A stretch of DNA of 64,000 nucleotides from DASYKS01 sp031404815 (GTDB lineage: Bacteria > Acidobacteriota > Thermoanaerobaculia > Multivoradales > UBA5704): assembly GCA_031404815.1 (NCBI GenBank), contig JANNIH010000076.1:24167-88166 (forward strand), written 5' to 3'. Below, one piece after another: positions 8,577 to 17,224 of this stretch. The notes under the pieces are model-generated. The model was not told the DNA's origin. It saw only the letters and a program-made list of their open reading frames with translations, and searched no databases. Position numbers and translations under genes: made by a program. Numbering within the stretch: position 1 is the first letter of the stretch; every line of letters begins with the position of its first letter.

Positions 8577-9041
8577 TTAGGGTGTCACGGCCTCGCCCAT
8601 CCCGCCGCAGCCGTTTTTGGCGAACGAACGGCCGCAGCCGCCGGTGGCGCAGACGTCACCCGAAAAGCCGGCCGGGTTGATGAATTTGTGCCACTCCGCG
8701 ACCCTCGCCTTGAGGCGGGTGGCGTCGTACCCCTTTTCGGCGATCAGGTAGGCGCTCAAACCCCAGGTGCTCTTCGCCATGTTGCACGGGCAGCAGCAGG
8801 TGTAGGCGGTGTTTTCGGGGCAACAGGGGGCGGGCAGCTGGGTGAGCGCCGCTTTCTTGATCGCCTCTTGCGCCGAGGTCAGCTTGATCGTCTTCCAATA
8901 GACGATGAACTCGGTGGTCTGGGCGCGCACGTCGGTGAACTTGAGGTCGGCCGCCGTCGGCTTGGGCGCCGCAGCGATCGAGAGCACGGCCGTCGCGAGT
9001 AACACGAGGGCCAACGTTCCGGTCCGCAGATTCTTGGTCAT
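8577..9041 (-). CDS. Secreted cysteine-rich protein of unknown function
   Basis: I do not recognise the function of this 154-residue protein. It has a good Sec signal peptide (TLALVLLATAVLSIAAAP) and nine cysteines in two groups: PCCPENTAYTCCCPCNMA in the middle and CATGGCGRSFAKNGCGG at the C-terminus. The density of Cys pairs suggests metal binding or multiple disulfides in the periplasm. An AAGGAGG lies 9 bases before the ATG. It lies 20 bases upstream of the methyltransferase-bsh run on the same strand, so it may head that transcript. Confidence 0.75.
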   Translation of the reverse strand: MTKNLRTGTLALVLLATAVLSIAAAPKPTAADLKFTDVRAQTTEFIVYWKTIKLTSAQEAIKKAALTQLPAPCCPENTAYTCCCPCNMAKSTWGLSAYLIAEKGYDATRLKARVAEWHKFINPAGFSGDVCATGGCGRSFAKNGCGGMGEAVTP

Positions 9042-9153
9042 GGTTTGATGCCTCCTTAAAAGTCGGTCGATCTTCCGCCGACAATAGTCTCTACCAGATT
9101 CGCTTCTTTGGCGAAAGATTCGACAGGTCCCTCCCGGGGACTTGGTGACCGGC

Positions 9154-9159
9154 TACAAT
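9154..9159 (+). promoter_or_regulatory. Possible -10 element (TACAAT) of rph
   Basis: TACAAT ends six bases before the rph ATG, so initiation at the normal distance would fall on or next to the start codon and give a leaderless mRNA. No ribosome binding site is visible and no good -35 box is present. The same hexamer followed by C recurs in front of other genes in the window as TAGAATC. Confidence 0.35.
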
Positions 9160-9165
9160 CGACCG

Positions 9166-9990
9166 ATGAGCGAAACTCCGATTCTTCGTCCCAACGGTCG
9201 CGCCGCCGACGCGCTGCGACCCGTGCGCATCGAGCTGGGCGCGCAGAAGTTCGCCGAGGGCTCGGCGCTGATCGAGGTGGGCGACACGCGCGTGCTGGTC
9301 GCCGCGAGTGTGGACAACCGCGTTCCCTCGTTTCTCCGCGACAGCGGTCGCGGTTGGGTGACGGCCGAGTACTCGATGCTGCCGCGCGCCACCCACACCC
9401 GCTCCGGGCGCGAGGTCGAAAAAGGGCGGCCGAGCGGCCGGACCTCCGAGATTCAACGCCTGATCGGGCGCAGCCTGCGCGCCGTGGTCGACACGACCGC
9501 CATGCCGGATCGGACGATCACCATCGACTGCGACGTGCTCCAAGCCGACGGCGGCACGCGGACCGCCGCGATCACCGGCGCCTATGTGGCACTGAGCCTG
9601 GCATGCGCCCGGTTGTATCTCACCGGGGACATCGCGGCCTGGCCGCTGATTTCGCCGCTCGCCGCGGTCTCGGTCGGCATCTTGGACGGCGTGCCGCTGC
9701 TCGATCTCGAATACATCGAGGACCAGGCGGCCGAAGTGGACATGAACGTGGTGGCGACCGCCGATGGCCAGCTGGTCGAGATCCAGGGGACCGGAGAGAA
9801 GCGGGCGTTCCGCCGCGAGGAGATGGACCGCCTGGTCGATCTCGCGCTCGGTGGCGTGGCTCAGCTCGTGGAGCTCCAGCGCACGGTTCTCGGCCCTGCC
9901 CTCGCGGAGGTGGCGGAGGTCCAAGCGCGCGGCGGCCGGCGCAAGGTCGTGCCGCCCAAAGACGAAAAGAAGCTCTGGGGCCGGCCGTAG
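9166..9990 (+). CDS. rph: Ribonuclease PH
   Basis: A 274-residue phosphorolytic 3'-5' exoribonuclease that trims tRNA 3' ends. Family features in order are RPNGRAADALRPVRIELG, GDTRVLVAASV, the substrate region with GWVTAEYSMLPRATHTR, RSLRAVVD, TITIDCDVLQADGGTRTA, and LDLEYIEDQAAEVDMNVV with the catalytic acidic residues. I start at the ATG at 9166, which gives the standard N-terminus (MSETPILRPNGR); a GTG 24 bases upstream would add an atypical stretch. It is divergent from the cysteine-rich secreted gene. Confidence 0.95.
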   Translation: MSETPILRPNGRAADALRPVRIELGAQKFAEGSALIEVGDTRVLVAASVDNRVPSFLRDSGRGWVTAEYSMLPRATHTRSGREVEKGRPSGRTSEIQRLIGRSLRAVVDTTAMPDRTITIDCDVLQADGGTRTAAITGAYVALSLACARLYLTGDIAAWPLISPLAAVSVGILDGVPLLDLEYIEDQAAEVDMNVVATADGQLVEIQGTGEKRAFRREEMDRLVDLALGGVAQLVELQRTVLGPALAEVAEVQARGGRRKVVPPKDEKKLWGRP

Positions 9991-10007
9991 CCCTCTTGGG
10001 GTCGGCG

Positions 10008-11054
10008 ATGCAGGCAAGAGAGAACTCGAACGAAGCCCCGAGGCAGGAGTGGCCCACCGGCGCCGCCGCGCTGGACGAGGCCGGATGCTTTCGCAGCGAC
10101 CTCTGGTTCGATCAGCCGGACGCCCGGCAACGGATCGATGACCGGCATGCGGCCGGCCGGATCGACGACGAACTTGCGCGCGAGCTCACCCGGTTCGTAG
10201 AGAAGGGGTACCTCACGCTCCGCCTCGATCTCGAACCGGAGCTGTTCGCCGAGATCGACGAGTCGGTCGATCGCCTCTGGCGGGAGAAACCGCACGACGT
10301 GGCGTTCGCCTATCGCGGCCGGCTGACGCCTTTCTGTTATGCCGACGAGGCGCTCCAGCGTCGGCCGGGGTGCCGGATCGCCGACCTGCATTCCTGGTCG
10401 CCGGGAGCCTGCGAGCTTTATCTTCATCCGCACCTGTTTGAGGTGGTGAACCTGCTGTTCGGCCAGCCGGCCGTGGCCACCCAGTCGCTCTACTTTTCAA
10501 ACGGCAGCTTGCAGGCGCTCCATCGCGATCCGGTCCACGTGCCGGCGACCCCCCCGTGGCATCTGCTCGCCGCCTGGATCGCGCTCGAAGACGTCGATCC
10601 GCGCTCGGGCGTTTTGGCCTACGTGCCCGGATCGCATCGCCTTCCCTACTATCGTTTTTCAAACGGCGACTACCGCTTCGACGCCAGCCACCACGGCGAT
10701 GCGGAAGCCGAGGCGATGGCCCTCTCGGAACGGACCCGTTGCGAGGAGGCGGGTCTCGCCGTCGAGCGCTTTCTGCCACGCCGGGGCGAGGCGCTGATCT
10801 GGCACCACTCGCTGCTCCATGGCGGACCGCAGGCCGAAGATCCCAACCTGACGCGCAAGAGTTTCGTCGTCCATTACACGACGCGCGCCAACCAGCCGAG
10901 GCGGCGGGGCGAGCTGGTCGAATGGGTTCCCGGGCCGGAAGATGTCACCGTGCCTCGCCTGCGCATGATCGAAACCGAGGATCTCTTGATCGCGGGCGAG
11001 GCTGCGGGGTTCGACAATCCGCTGAAGCGGTATCGGGTGCGGCCGCCGTCTTAG
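10008..11054 (+). CDS. Phytanoyl-CoA dioxygenase (PhyH) family protein
   Basis: A 348-residue Fe(II)/2-oxoglutarate oxygenase-like protein of the PhyH family. The first half of the iron site is ALHRDPVHV (His-x-Asp), and the distal histidine and 2OG-binding arginine are likely in WHHSLLHGG and NLTRKSFVVHYT. The substrate cannot be inferred; PhyH relatives hydroxylate lipids, amino acids and secondary metabolites. I use the ATG at 10008, 18 bases after the rph stop; the open frame further upstream is a shadow of rph. It could be co-transcribed with rph. Confidence 0.85.
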   Translation: MQARENSNEAPRQEWPTGAAALDEAGCFRSDLWFDQPDARQRIDDRHAAGRIDDELARELTRFVEKGYLTLRLDLEPELFAEIDESVDRLWREKPHDVAFAYRGRLTPFCYADEALQRRPGCRIADLHSWSPGACELYLHPHLFEVVNLLFGQPAVATQSLYFSNGSLQALHRDPVHVPATPPWHLLAAWIALEDVDPRSGVLAYVPGSHRLPYYRFSNGDYRFDASHHGDAEAEAMALSERTRCEEAGLAVERFLPRRGEALIWHHSLLHGGPQAEDPNLTRKSFVVHYTTRANQPRRRGELVEWVPGPEDVTVPRLRMIETEDLLIAGEAAGFDNPLKRYRVRPPS

Positions 11055-11060
11055 GTTTCG

Positions 11061-11810
11061 TCAAGAAGCCGCGGCGGCGACCAACACGAGACCGAGCGAG
11101 CCCCCTTCGTCGATCTCGGCCGGAGAGACCGGTACGAAGCGGAAGTGTTCCGGCCGCCACGTCGAAGCCGCAGGGCTCGAAAAATCGAGCGCGGCGCCTT
11201 CCGGCGCCAAGTGGCGAAACAGCTCGACCCGCGGGAAGCGGTCGCGGAGCCTCAGCTCCCACTCCCAGACGAAACGATGGGTTCGGTGCCCGGGGATCGC
11301 GCGATGCTGTGCCATGGTGCCCTCATCGACCACGGGCGGCACGGCGACCAGCAGGTACCCTCCGGGCCGAATATGCCGGGCAGCCCAATCGAGCGCCAGA
11401 TCGGGCGCGGCCAGGAACTGCAACGAGTAGATCGCCACGATCAGATCCGCTGCGGGTTCTCCTTCGGGCAGGGCGGACAGGTCGGCCTGGCGAAGATCGA
11501 ACGACCGGCGGCGTCTTCCCGCGGTGATTCGGCGCGGATCTTCCTCGAAGCCCCTGAGGGAGAGGGGCTCGCTCCCCTTGCTCTCGGCGACCTCGGCGAG
11601 TGCCGCCAAACCCTCCCCGTCCAAACAGCCGATCTCGATCACCGAGGCACCTGCCGCCCACCGTACGGCGAAGCGGGAAACCGATAACCGGCTGACGAGC
11701 GCATCGTTGGCGACGGGCGCTCCGGCCGTCCGTCCGACGATCCGCCGCAGCCGGCCGAGTAGCCGACTCCCCAAGGAACGAACCGACATGGGAGGGAAGT
11801 TCCGCAACAT
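11061..11810 (-). CDS. SAM-dependent methyltransferase (type 11/12-like)
   Basis: A 249-residue protein with a degenerate Rossmann methyltransferase core: motif I SVIEIGCLDGEGLAALAEV, an acidic loop LRGFEEDPRR, SFDLRQADLSALP, and IRPGGYLLVAVPPVVDEG after strand 5. The substrate is unknown. A second ATG at 11789 is an alternative start. It is convergent with the PhyH gene (six bases between) and follows the ABC exporter on the same strand, 13 bases after its stop, so exporter and methyltransferase may be one operon. Confidence 0.75.
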   Translation of the reverse strand: MLRNFPPMSVRSLGSRLLGRLRRIVGRTAGAPVANDALVSRLSVSRFAVRWAAGASVIEIGCLDGEGLAALAEVAESKGSEPLSLRGFEEDPRRITAGRRRRSFDLRQADLSALPEGEPAADLIVAIYSLQFLAAPDLALDWAARHIRPGGYLLVAVPPVVDEGTMAQHRAIPGHRTHRFVWEWELRLRDRFPRVELFRHLAPEGAALDFSSPAASTWRPEHFRFVPVSPAEIDEGGSLGLVLVAAAAS

Positions 11811-11823
11811 GCCGCCGGACGCC

Positions 11824-13815
11824 TCAATCCGCCCGCATCGACAACGACACGCCGCGGGCGCCCGCGAGCGCCGGTTTCGGTGCCTCGGCCTCTTTCTCCT
11901 CTTTCGCTTCGGTTTCGCCAGGATTCCTGAACAGGTTCGCCTCCAGGTCGTACTGGCGGGAGTAGAGCGCGTGGTAGCGGCCGTTTAAGGCGAGTAGCTC
12001 CTGATGCTTGCCGCGCTCGATGACGCGCCCGGCTTCGAGCACCAGGATCGTGTCGGCGCGGCGAATGGTCGAAAGCCGGTGAGCGATCACGAAGGTCGTT
12101 CGCCCGCGCATCAGCTCGGCGAGCCCCTGTTGGATCAGGAACTCGCTCTCGCTGTCGAGCGACGAGGTCGCCTCGTCGAGGATCAGGATGCGCGGATCGG
12201 CCAGAATCGCGCGGGCGATCGCGACGCGCTGGCGCTCGCCCCCCGAGAGCTTGATGCCGCGCTCGCCGACCACCGTTGCCCACCCGTCGGGCAGGCGCGC
12301 CACAAACTCTTCGCAGTGCGCGATCTGCCCGGCGTGCAGGATCTCGTCTCGGGTCGCATCCGGTTGGGCATAGGCGATGTTTTCGAGCACCGTGCCGTCG
12401 AACAGGAAATTGTCCTGGAACACGACGCCGAGCTGAGAACGATAGTCGGCGAGACGGATCTCGCCGAGGTCGCGGCCGTCGACGATGATCTTCCCTTCGG
12501 TCGGTTTGTGAAACGCCGCGACCAGGCCGATCATCGTGCTCTTTCCCGAGCCCGAATGGCCGACCAGGGCGGTCGAGGTTCCGGGCTCGGCGACGAACGA
12601 AACATCGTGGAGCACCGGTGCGCCCTCTTTGTACTCGAAGCCGACGTGCTGGAACTCGACGCGCCCCTCGACCTTCCCGAGCGGCTGGCGCCGGTCGTCG
12701 CCCTGGTCTTCGCGCTTCTCGCCGAGGATCTCGCGGATCCGTTCGAGGCCGGCGAAAGCTTCGGTGAGCTGACTGCCGATCGAGACGATCTGGGCGATCG
12801 GGCCGACCAGCAGACCGAGGTAGAGAGTGAAGGAGAAGAACGAGCCGACACTCATTCGGCCGGACAGCACATCGTTGCCGCCGACCCACATGATCATGAC
12901 GCTCGCGAGGCCGATCAGAAGGGTGGACACCGTGCCGATCGCGGACATTCCCGTGATCGTCTTCGCCACGTTCCTGAACAGGAGGTGAATGCCCTTGGCG
13001 AACACCAACGCCTCGCGTCGTTCGGCGCCGTACGCCTTGACCACCCGGGCGCCCGAAAGGGTCTCGGACAGGCGCCCCGAAACCTCGGCGTTGATCTTCG
13101 ACCGTTCACGAAACAGGGGGCGGAGGGTTGAAAACGCGAGGAACATGACCACCGCGAACAGCGACAGCACGCCGAGCACCAGGGCGGTCAACCGCCCGTT
13201 CAGAGTGATCAGAATGGCGAGCGCAAAGACTGCCGTCACCATCCCACCGATGAGATCGACCAAGCCGCTGCCGACCAGGTTGCGCAAGCCGTCGGCATCG
13301 TTCATCACCCGCGACAGCAGAGCGCCCGATTTGGTCTGGTCGTAGTAGGCGACGGTGAGGCGGCCGACGTGGCGCTGAATCTTTCGGCGCATATCCGTGA
13401 TCGAGCGCTGGGCCGCTTTGCCCAGCAGCTGCGACAGCGAGAACGAGGTCATCGCTTGGATCATCGTCGCCACGACGGCGGTCAAGACCAGCGGGAGCAA
13501 CAGCTCGCGGTTGCTCTTGCCGATCACGTCGTCGAGCAGAAACTTGGTCGTGCCGGGCAAGACCAGGCCGGCCATCCGGCTGATCAACATGAGCAGAATG
13601 CCGAGTGCCAGGCGCCCACGGCGCGCCTTGATCAGGTCGGCCGCATCGCGTAGCGCGAGCCGCAACGAGGGGGGCTTTTTTGCTTTCTTCTCCTCTGTGG
13701 CCCCCACCGCGGCCGCCTTGGCGCGCCGTGACGAGACCTGGCCGCCGTAAAGCCCGGTGCGCGGCGAACGGGTGGCTGGGGAAGGAGAAGGAGAAGGCGT
13801 CTTGTCTTCGCTCAA
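11824..13815 (-). CDS. ABC transporter, fused permease and ATPase (MsbA-like exporter)
   Basis: A 663-residue half-transporter that would work as a homodimer. An N-terminal basic cytoplasmic tail is followed by six transmembrane helices (about residues 65-340, with YYDQTKSGALLSRVMND in the coupling region). The ATPase domain has Walker A ALVGHSGSGKST, signature LSGGERQRVA, Walker B ILILDEATSSLD and the switch His in VIAHRLST. I begin at TTG 13815, which has GGAG 7 bases upstream; the longer open frame adds a non-family stretch. The substrate is not predictable; lipid or drug export is usual for the family. Confidence 0.9.
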   Translation of the reverse strand: MSEDKTPSPSPSPATRSPRTGLYGGQVSSRRAKAAAVGATEEKKAKKPPSLRLALRDAADLIKARRGRLALGILLMLISRMAGLVLPGTTKFLLDDVIGKSNRELLLPLVLTAVVATMIQAMTSFSLSQLLGKAAQRSITDMRRKIQRHVGRLTVAYYDQTKSGALLSRVMNDADGLRNLVGSGLVDLIGGMVTAVFALAILITLNGRLTALVLGVLSLFAVVMFLAFSTLRPLFRERSKINAEVSGRLSETLSGARVVKAYGAERREALVFAKGIHLLFRNVAKTITGMSAIGTVSTLLIGLASVMIMWVGGNDVLSGRMSVGSFFSFTLYLGLLVGPIAQIVSIGSQLTEAFAGLERIREILGEKREDQGDDRRQPLGKVEGRVEFQHVGFEYKEGAPVLHDVSFVAEPGTSTALVGHSGSGKSTMIGLVAAFHKPTEGKIIVDGRDLGEIRLADYRSQLGVVFQDNFLFDGTVLENIAYAQPDATRDEILHAGQIAHCEEFVARLPDGWATVVGERGIKLSGGERQRVAIARAILADPRILILDEATSSLDSESEFLIQQGLAELMRGRTTFVIAHRLSTIRRADTILVLEAGRVIERGKHQELLALNGRYHALYSRQYDLEANLFRNPGETEAKEEKEAEAPKPALAGARGVSLSMRAD

Positions 13816-13961
13816 GCGGGATCTCCGGAGATATCGGCAGAGGGCCGATGAGCAGGATAACACTCCGAGAAAACGGCCCCTCCCGGCCGGGCTGCCTCGC
13901 GGCCGGTCTGGTCGGTTCTTCCGTCGGCCGCCGGCTGACTGGGATCTAGCTGCGAGCCAAC

Positions 13962-14471
13962 CTACCGTCCGACCCAGCGCTCGACGATTCGATTGATCAC
14001 TTTGCGCGGATAGCTCGCCTTCGCCGACGGCTGTGCCTTGAGCTTGGCGAGCAGCCCCGGAAGCGCGGATTCGACCGATCCGACCGGATTTGCCTTCCAG
14101 ATCACGTTCTGTGGGCGATCGACCAAGAACAGCGCGGGCTCGGCCCCGGTGCCCGGTTCAACGCCATAAGCGGGAAGGAACGAGCGATCGTCGTGCAGCA
14201 GGGGAAACAGCAGGCCGAGCTGCTTTTGTGCCGCGACCAGTTCGGGCATCGGCGCCTTGGAGATCGCGAGCGGGCGGGCGCCCTGCCGGCCCAGGGCATC
14301 CTGGGCTCGGCCGAGCGCCGCCAAATCGAGCTTCGTCCGCTCGTCGAGTGCGGTGAAGAAGTAGAGAACGAGCGCGCTGTGGACGCACTCGTCGCGCAGC
14401 ATCAGGAGGGCCCCCTCGGTCGATGAGAGGTCGAAGTTCGGGGCGGTTTCGCCGATCGCCGGTCCGCTCAA
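13962..14471 (-). CDS. Peroxiredoxin-fold protein lacking the peroxidatic cysteine
   Basis: This 169-residue protein has the AhpC/TSA thioredoxin-like layout: IGETAPNFDLSSTEG at the start, the core strand ALVLYFFTALDERTKLDL, then LAISKAPMPELVAAQKQL and a strand with PALFLVDRPQNVIWK. In active peroxiredoxins the segment after the core strand carries the catalytic Cys (P-x-x-x-T-x-x-C); here it reads FFTALDERTKLDL with no Cys. The protein is therefore unlikely to be a peroxidase and may have a structural or regulatory role. The start is TTG, with GGAGG nine bases upstream. Confidence 0.75.
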   Translation of the reverse strand: MSGPAIGETAPNFDLSSTEGALLMLRDECVHSALVLYFFTALDERTKLDLAALGRAQDALGRQGARPLAISKAPMPELVAAQKQLGLLFPLLHDDRSFLPAYGVEPGTGAEPALFLVDRPQNVIWKANPVGSVESALPGLLAKLKAQPSAKASYPRKVINRIVERWVGR

Positions 14472-14502
14472 CAGTGGGCCTCCTTTGGGGGGGTTGGAGC
14501 GC

Positions 14503-15819
14503 CTACGAGCCGAAGTACTTTAACCACAATTTCTTGGCGTCGATCCAGAGCACCAGCGCCATCAGCGTGAGCACCATGACGAACCCGACCTGAATCACGA
14601 TCTCCTTCAATCGGACCGACAGGTCGCGCCGGATCACGCTTTCGAGCATCAGGATCATGATCTGGCCGCCGTCGAGGATCGGGATCGGCATCAGGTTCAA
14701 GAGCGCGATCGAGAGGCTGATGAAGCCCATAAAGAAAAGCAGCTCCTTGAAACCGCGCCGTGCCGCCGCGCCCGCTTCCCCCGCGATCGAGAGCGGCCCG
14801 GCGAGCGCGCCGGCCGCCGGAACTTTGCGGGTCACCAGCTTGCCCAGAACGTCGAAGGTCTGGGTGCAGAGCCGCCAGTTCAAGAGCAGGCTGGCACGGA
14901 ACGCCTCGCCCGGCGGGTAGCGCTGGAAGACGCCGAGCCCGACGCCGATTTTCCCCTTGCCGTTTTCGTCGCGTGGCGTTACCGAGATCGTGCGCCGGGA
15001 GGAGCCGCGTCGGACTTCGATATCAACGGTCTTCCCGGCCTTGCTCCCGATGTAGACGATGAAGGCCGTGGACTCCACGATCGCGCGGCCATCGACGGCC
15101 CAGATCTCGTCGCCCTTGGCAAAGCCTGCCGCCTGAGCCGGCGAGCCGTCGAAAATCTTGACCATCTGCGGGCGAACCTTCGGCGCGATACCCGCCGTGT
15201 CGCCGATTTGGTAGTGCGGATCGAGCTTCGGAGTGACCGTCGCCTCGAAGATCTTGTCGTCGCGTTCGATCCGCAGCGCCACGGGCCGATTTGGCGAGGT
15301 GGCGAGAGCGAAACCCAGGTCCTCCCAAGTGGCGGACGGCTTGCCGTTGATCGCCAGGACCACGTCGCCCTTTTGCAAGCCCGCCTGCTCGGCCGAAGAG
15401 CCCTTCATCACGGCGCCCACCTCGGACGGGATGGAAGAGAGGTTCGGCACTTCGATGCCGGCCATGAACAGGCCGGCAAACAGCAGGATGGCCAGGATGA
15501 TGTTCATCACCGGGCCGGCCAGATAGACCAGGATGCGCTGCCAGCGCGGCTTGTTGAGGAATTCGCGTGGGTCGTCGGTGATCTCGTCGGGGTTCTCACC
15601 GCCGAGTCGGACATAGCCGCCGAGTGGCACCAGGGAGAGCCGGTATTCGGTCTCCCCCTTGTTGAAGCCCCAGAGGCGCTTGCCGAATCCGAGAGAGAAG
15701 GTGAGCACGCGGACGCCAAACGCCTTGGCGACCAGCAGATGGCCGGCCTCGTGGACGAAGACAATGATGCCGAGAGCGAAGATGAAAGAGAGGAGATTGG
15801 AGAGGAAGATGAAATTCAT
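14503..15819 (-). CDS. rseP: Site-2 intramembrane zinc protease RseP
   Basis: A 438-residue M50 metalloprotease of the inner membrane, which cleaves anti-sigma factors or other membrane substrates. The zinc motif HEAGH is at residues 23-27 in the first transmembrane helix. Two PDZ-like regions follow (GLQKGDVVLAINGKPSATW and GFAKGDEIWAVDGRAIVES), and the third ligand motif LNLMPIPILDGGQ lies near the C-terminus. I start at the ATG at 15819 because the next residues (MNFIFLSNLLSF) begin helix 1. The frame stays open upstream into repeat array 1 as far as 16122, but that extension is repetitive and not family-like. Confidence 0.93.
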   Translation of the reverse strand: MNFIFLSNLLSFIFALGIIVFVHEAGHLLVAKAFGVRVLTFSLGFGKRLWGFNKGETEYRLSLVPLGGYVRLGGENPDEITDDPREFLNKPRWQRILVYLAGPVMNIILAILLFAGLFMAGIEVPNLSSIPSEVGAVMKGSSAEQAGLQKGDVVLAINGKPSATWEDLGFALATSPNRPVALRIERDDKIFEATVTPKLDPHYQIGDTAGIAPKVRPQMVKIFDGSPAQAAGFAKGDEIWAVDGRAIVESTAFIVYIGSKAGKTVDIEVRRGSSRRTISVTPRDENGKGKIGVGLGVFQRYPPGEAFRASLLLNWRLCTQTFDVLGKLVTRKVPAAGALAGPLSIAGEAGAAARRGFKELLFFMGFISLSIALLNLMPIPILDGGQIMILMLESVIRRDLSVRLKEIVIQVGFVMVLTLMALVLWIDAKKLWLKYFGS

Positions 15820-16002
15820 GGCTCCCTGTACGGTATCTCGATCCGCCGGGTTGCGGTAGGGGGGAGGAAAAGACCTCGTCAAAGTCGGTGGCGGTTTGCC
15901 GCGGGAGCCCTCACCGGAAACAACCCCCTCTCTCGGCCCGTACCCGGGACGAGCGCGGGCGATTCCGGGCCACGGTGGTGATCGATGCATCGCCGAATAG
16001 AA

Positions 16003-16502
16003 GCCGTAGAACTTCGGATGGGCGCCGTAGAATCTCGATTGGAAGCCGTAAACGTTCCATTGGAAGCCGTAGAACCTGGGATGGGCGCCGTAGCATCCCC
16101 ATTGGGCGCCGTAGACGGCCATTTGGGGGAGATAGAACTTCCATTGGGCGAGATGGACGATCGTTTGGGAGCCGTAGAACGTTCATTGGGAGCCGTAGAA
16201 ACCCGATTGGAGGCCATGGATGGGGGAATGGGCTCCAATGGACGTTCTATCTCCCCCAAACGACGTTCTACGCTCCCCAACGGACGTTCTATCTCCCCCA
16301 AACGACGACCGAAATTCGGTCACGGGTGTTCCAGCTCCCCCAAACGAAGTTTGAAATGCGCTCGCGGGCGTTCCAGCTCCCCCAAACGACGACCGAAAGG
16401 CGCCTGTGACCGTCCTATCTCCCCCAAACGAAGCTCGGATCACGCCAACAGCCGTTCCGGCTCTCCCATCCAACCGTTCGGGCGCTCCAACGGATCGATC
16501 GG
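16003..16502. repeat. Repeat array 1: 21-bp degenerate repeats in two opposed blocks
   Basis: Block A: GCCGTAG or a close variant (GAGATAG, GCCATGG) starts at 16003 and recurs every 21 bases to 16213, eleven units without drift; units also share an ATTGGG stretch and a variable GAACnTTCC-like tail. Block B, 16230-16502, runs in the opposite orientation: 13 units of 21 bases. In block B the 13-mer CTCCCCCAAACGA occurs at 16251, 16293, 16335, 16377 and 16419, exactly 42 bases apart, alternating with a more variable unit. There are no spacers. All three frames of both strands stay open for long stretches, so the apparent ORFs here are not evidence of coding. The 183 bases between rseP and the array hold nothing I recognise. 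Confidence 0.9.
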
Positions 16503-16520
16503 CTCGCCGCGTTCGCCCGG

Positions 16521-17201
16521 GTGCGGGAAAATCTGGGCAAGATCGTGACCGGGCAGCTCTGGGATCAAATCGTGGCGCTCTTGCCGGCCGAAGGGCGCCC
16601 AGGGCCGGAGGTCGAGCAGCTGCTCGAAGAGATCGAAGCTCTCGACGGCAAGGAGCGTTCTCAGCGCGGGCTGCGAGATTTTCTGCGCGAGCTTCAGGGC
16701 AGCCCGAGTTTGCCGTTGGCGGAACCCCTTGTTCCGGCGAAGAAACCTGTGGGTCGGCCCGCCCCTTCGATCGTGACACCTGATCCGCCCGCCGGCACCG
16801 CGATCGAAGGTCCCCTCGGCATGCGGATGCGCTTTGTCCCGGGCGGCGTCTACACGATCGGCAGCCCGGAGGGCGAGCCGGGGCGCGATGCCGACGAGAC
16901 GCGGCACGAAGTGCAGCTCACCCGCGGCATCTGGCTCGGCGAAACGCCGGTCACCCAGGCACAATGGAGGCGGCTCGTGCCCGGATCGAATCCCTCGCAC
17001 TTCAAAGCGGGCGGCGACGATCTGCCGGTGGAGAGCATCAACTGGTTCCAGGCGGTCGAGTTCGCCAACCGCCTATCGGATCAGGAACGGCTGCCGCGCT
17101 GCTACGAGCTGGCGAATCCCAAGGGCACTTTAGGCGGCGGCGACTTCATTTGCGACGCGCCCGCTCTCCCCGCGCCGTGGGCCTCAGGCGGTGCACTTTA
17201 G
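16521..17201 (+). pseudogene. Truncated formylglycine-generating-enzyme (SUMF1)-like protein with helical N-terminus
   Basis: From a GTG at 16521 the frame gives 226 residues. The first 65 are helical (KIVTGQLWDQIVALLP, then LRDFLRELQG), of unknown kind and reminiscent of small adaptor domains. After a Pro-rich linker comes the start of an FGE-sulfatase domain: GMRMRFVPGGVYTIGSPEGE, RGIWLGETPVTQAQWRRL, NPSHF, LPVESINWFQAVEFANRLS, LPRCYEL. The frame stops where GYRLPTEAEWEYAARAG would be expected, so the catalytic/core half of the domain is missing. It directly follows repeat array 1 and precedes a palindromic element. I read it as a broken gene. Confidence 0.6.
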
Positions 17202-17224
17202 GGCCGGCGGGCAGTTGCTGTTCT

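Noticed and set aside
16003..16502. CRISPR array
   Set aside because: Adjacent degenerate 21-bp units with no unique spacers, change of orientation in the middle, and no cas genes in the window. The same applies to the arrays at 22863 and 58511.
15985..16548. A heptad-repeat coiled-coil protein encoded by array 1 (VESRLEA-type repeats)
   Set aside because: Several frames on both strands are equally open, no ribosome binding site is present, and array 3 has the same regularity with a period that is not a multiple of three. Coding is not the simplest explanation.
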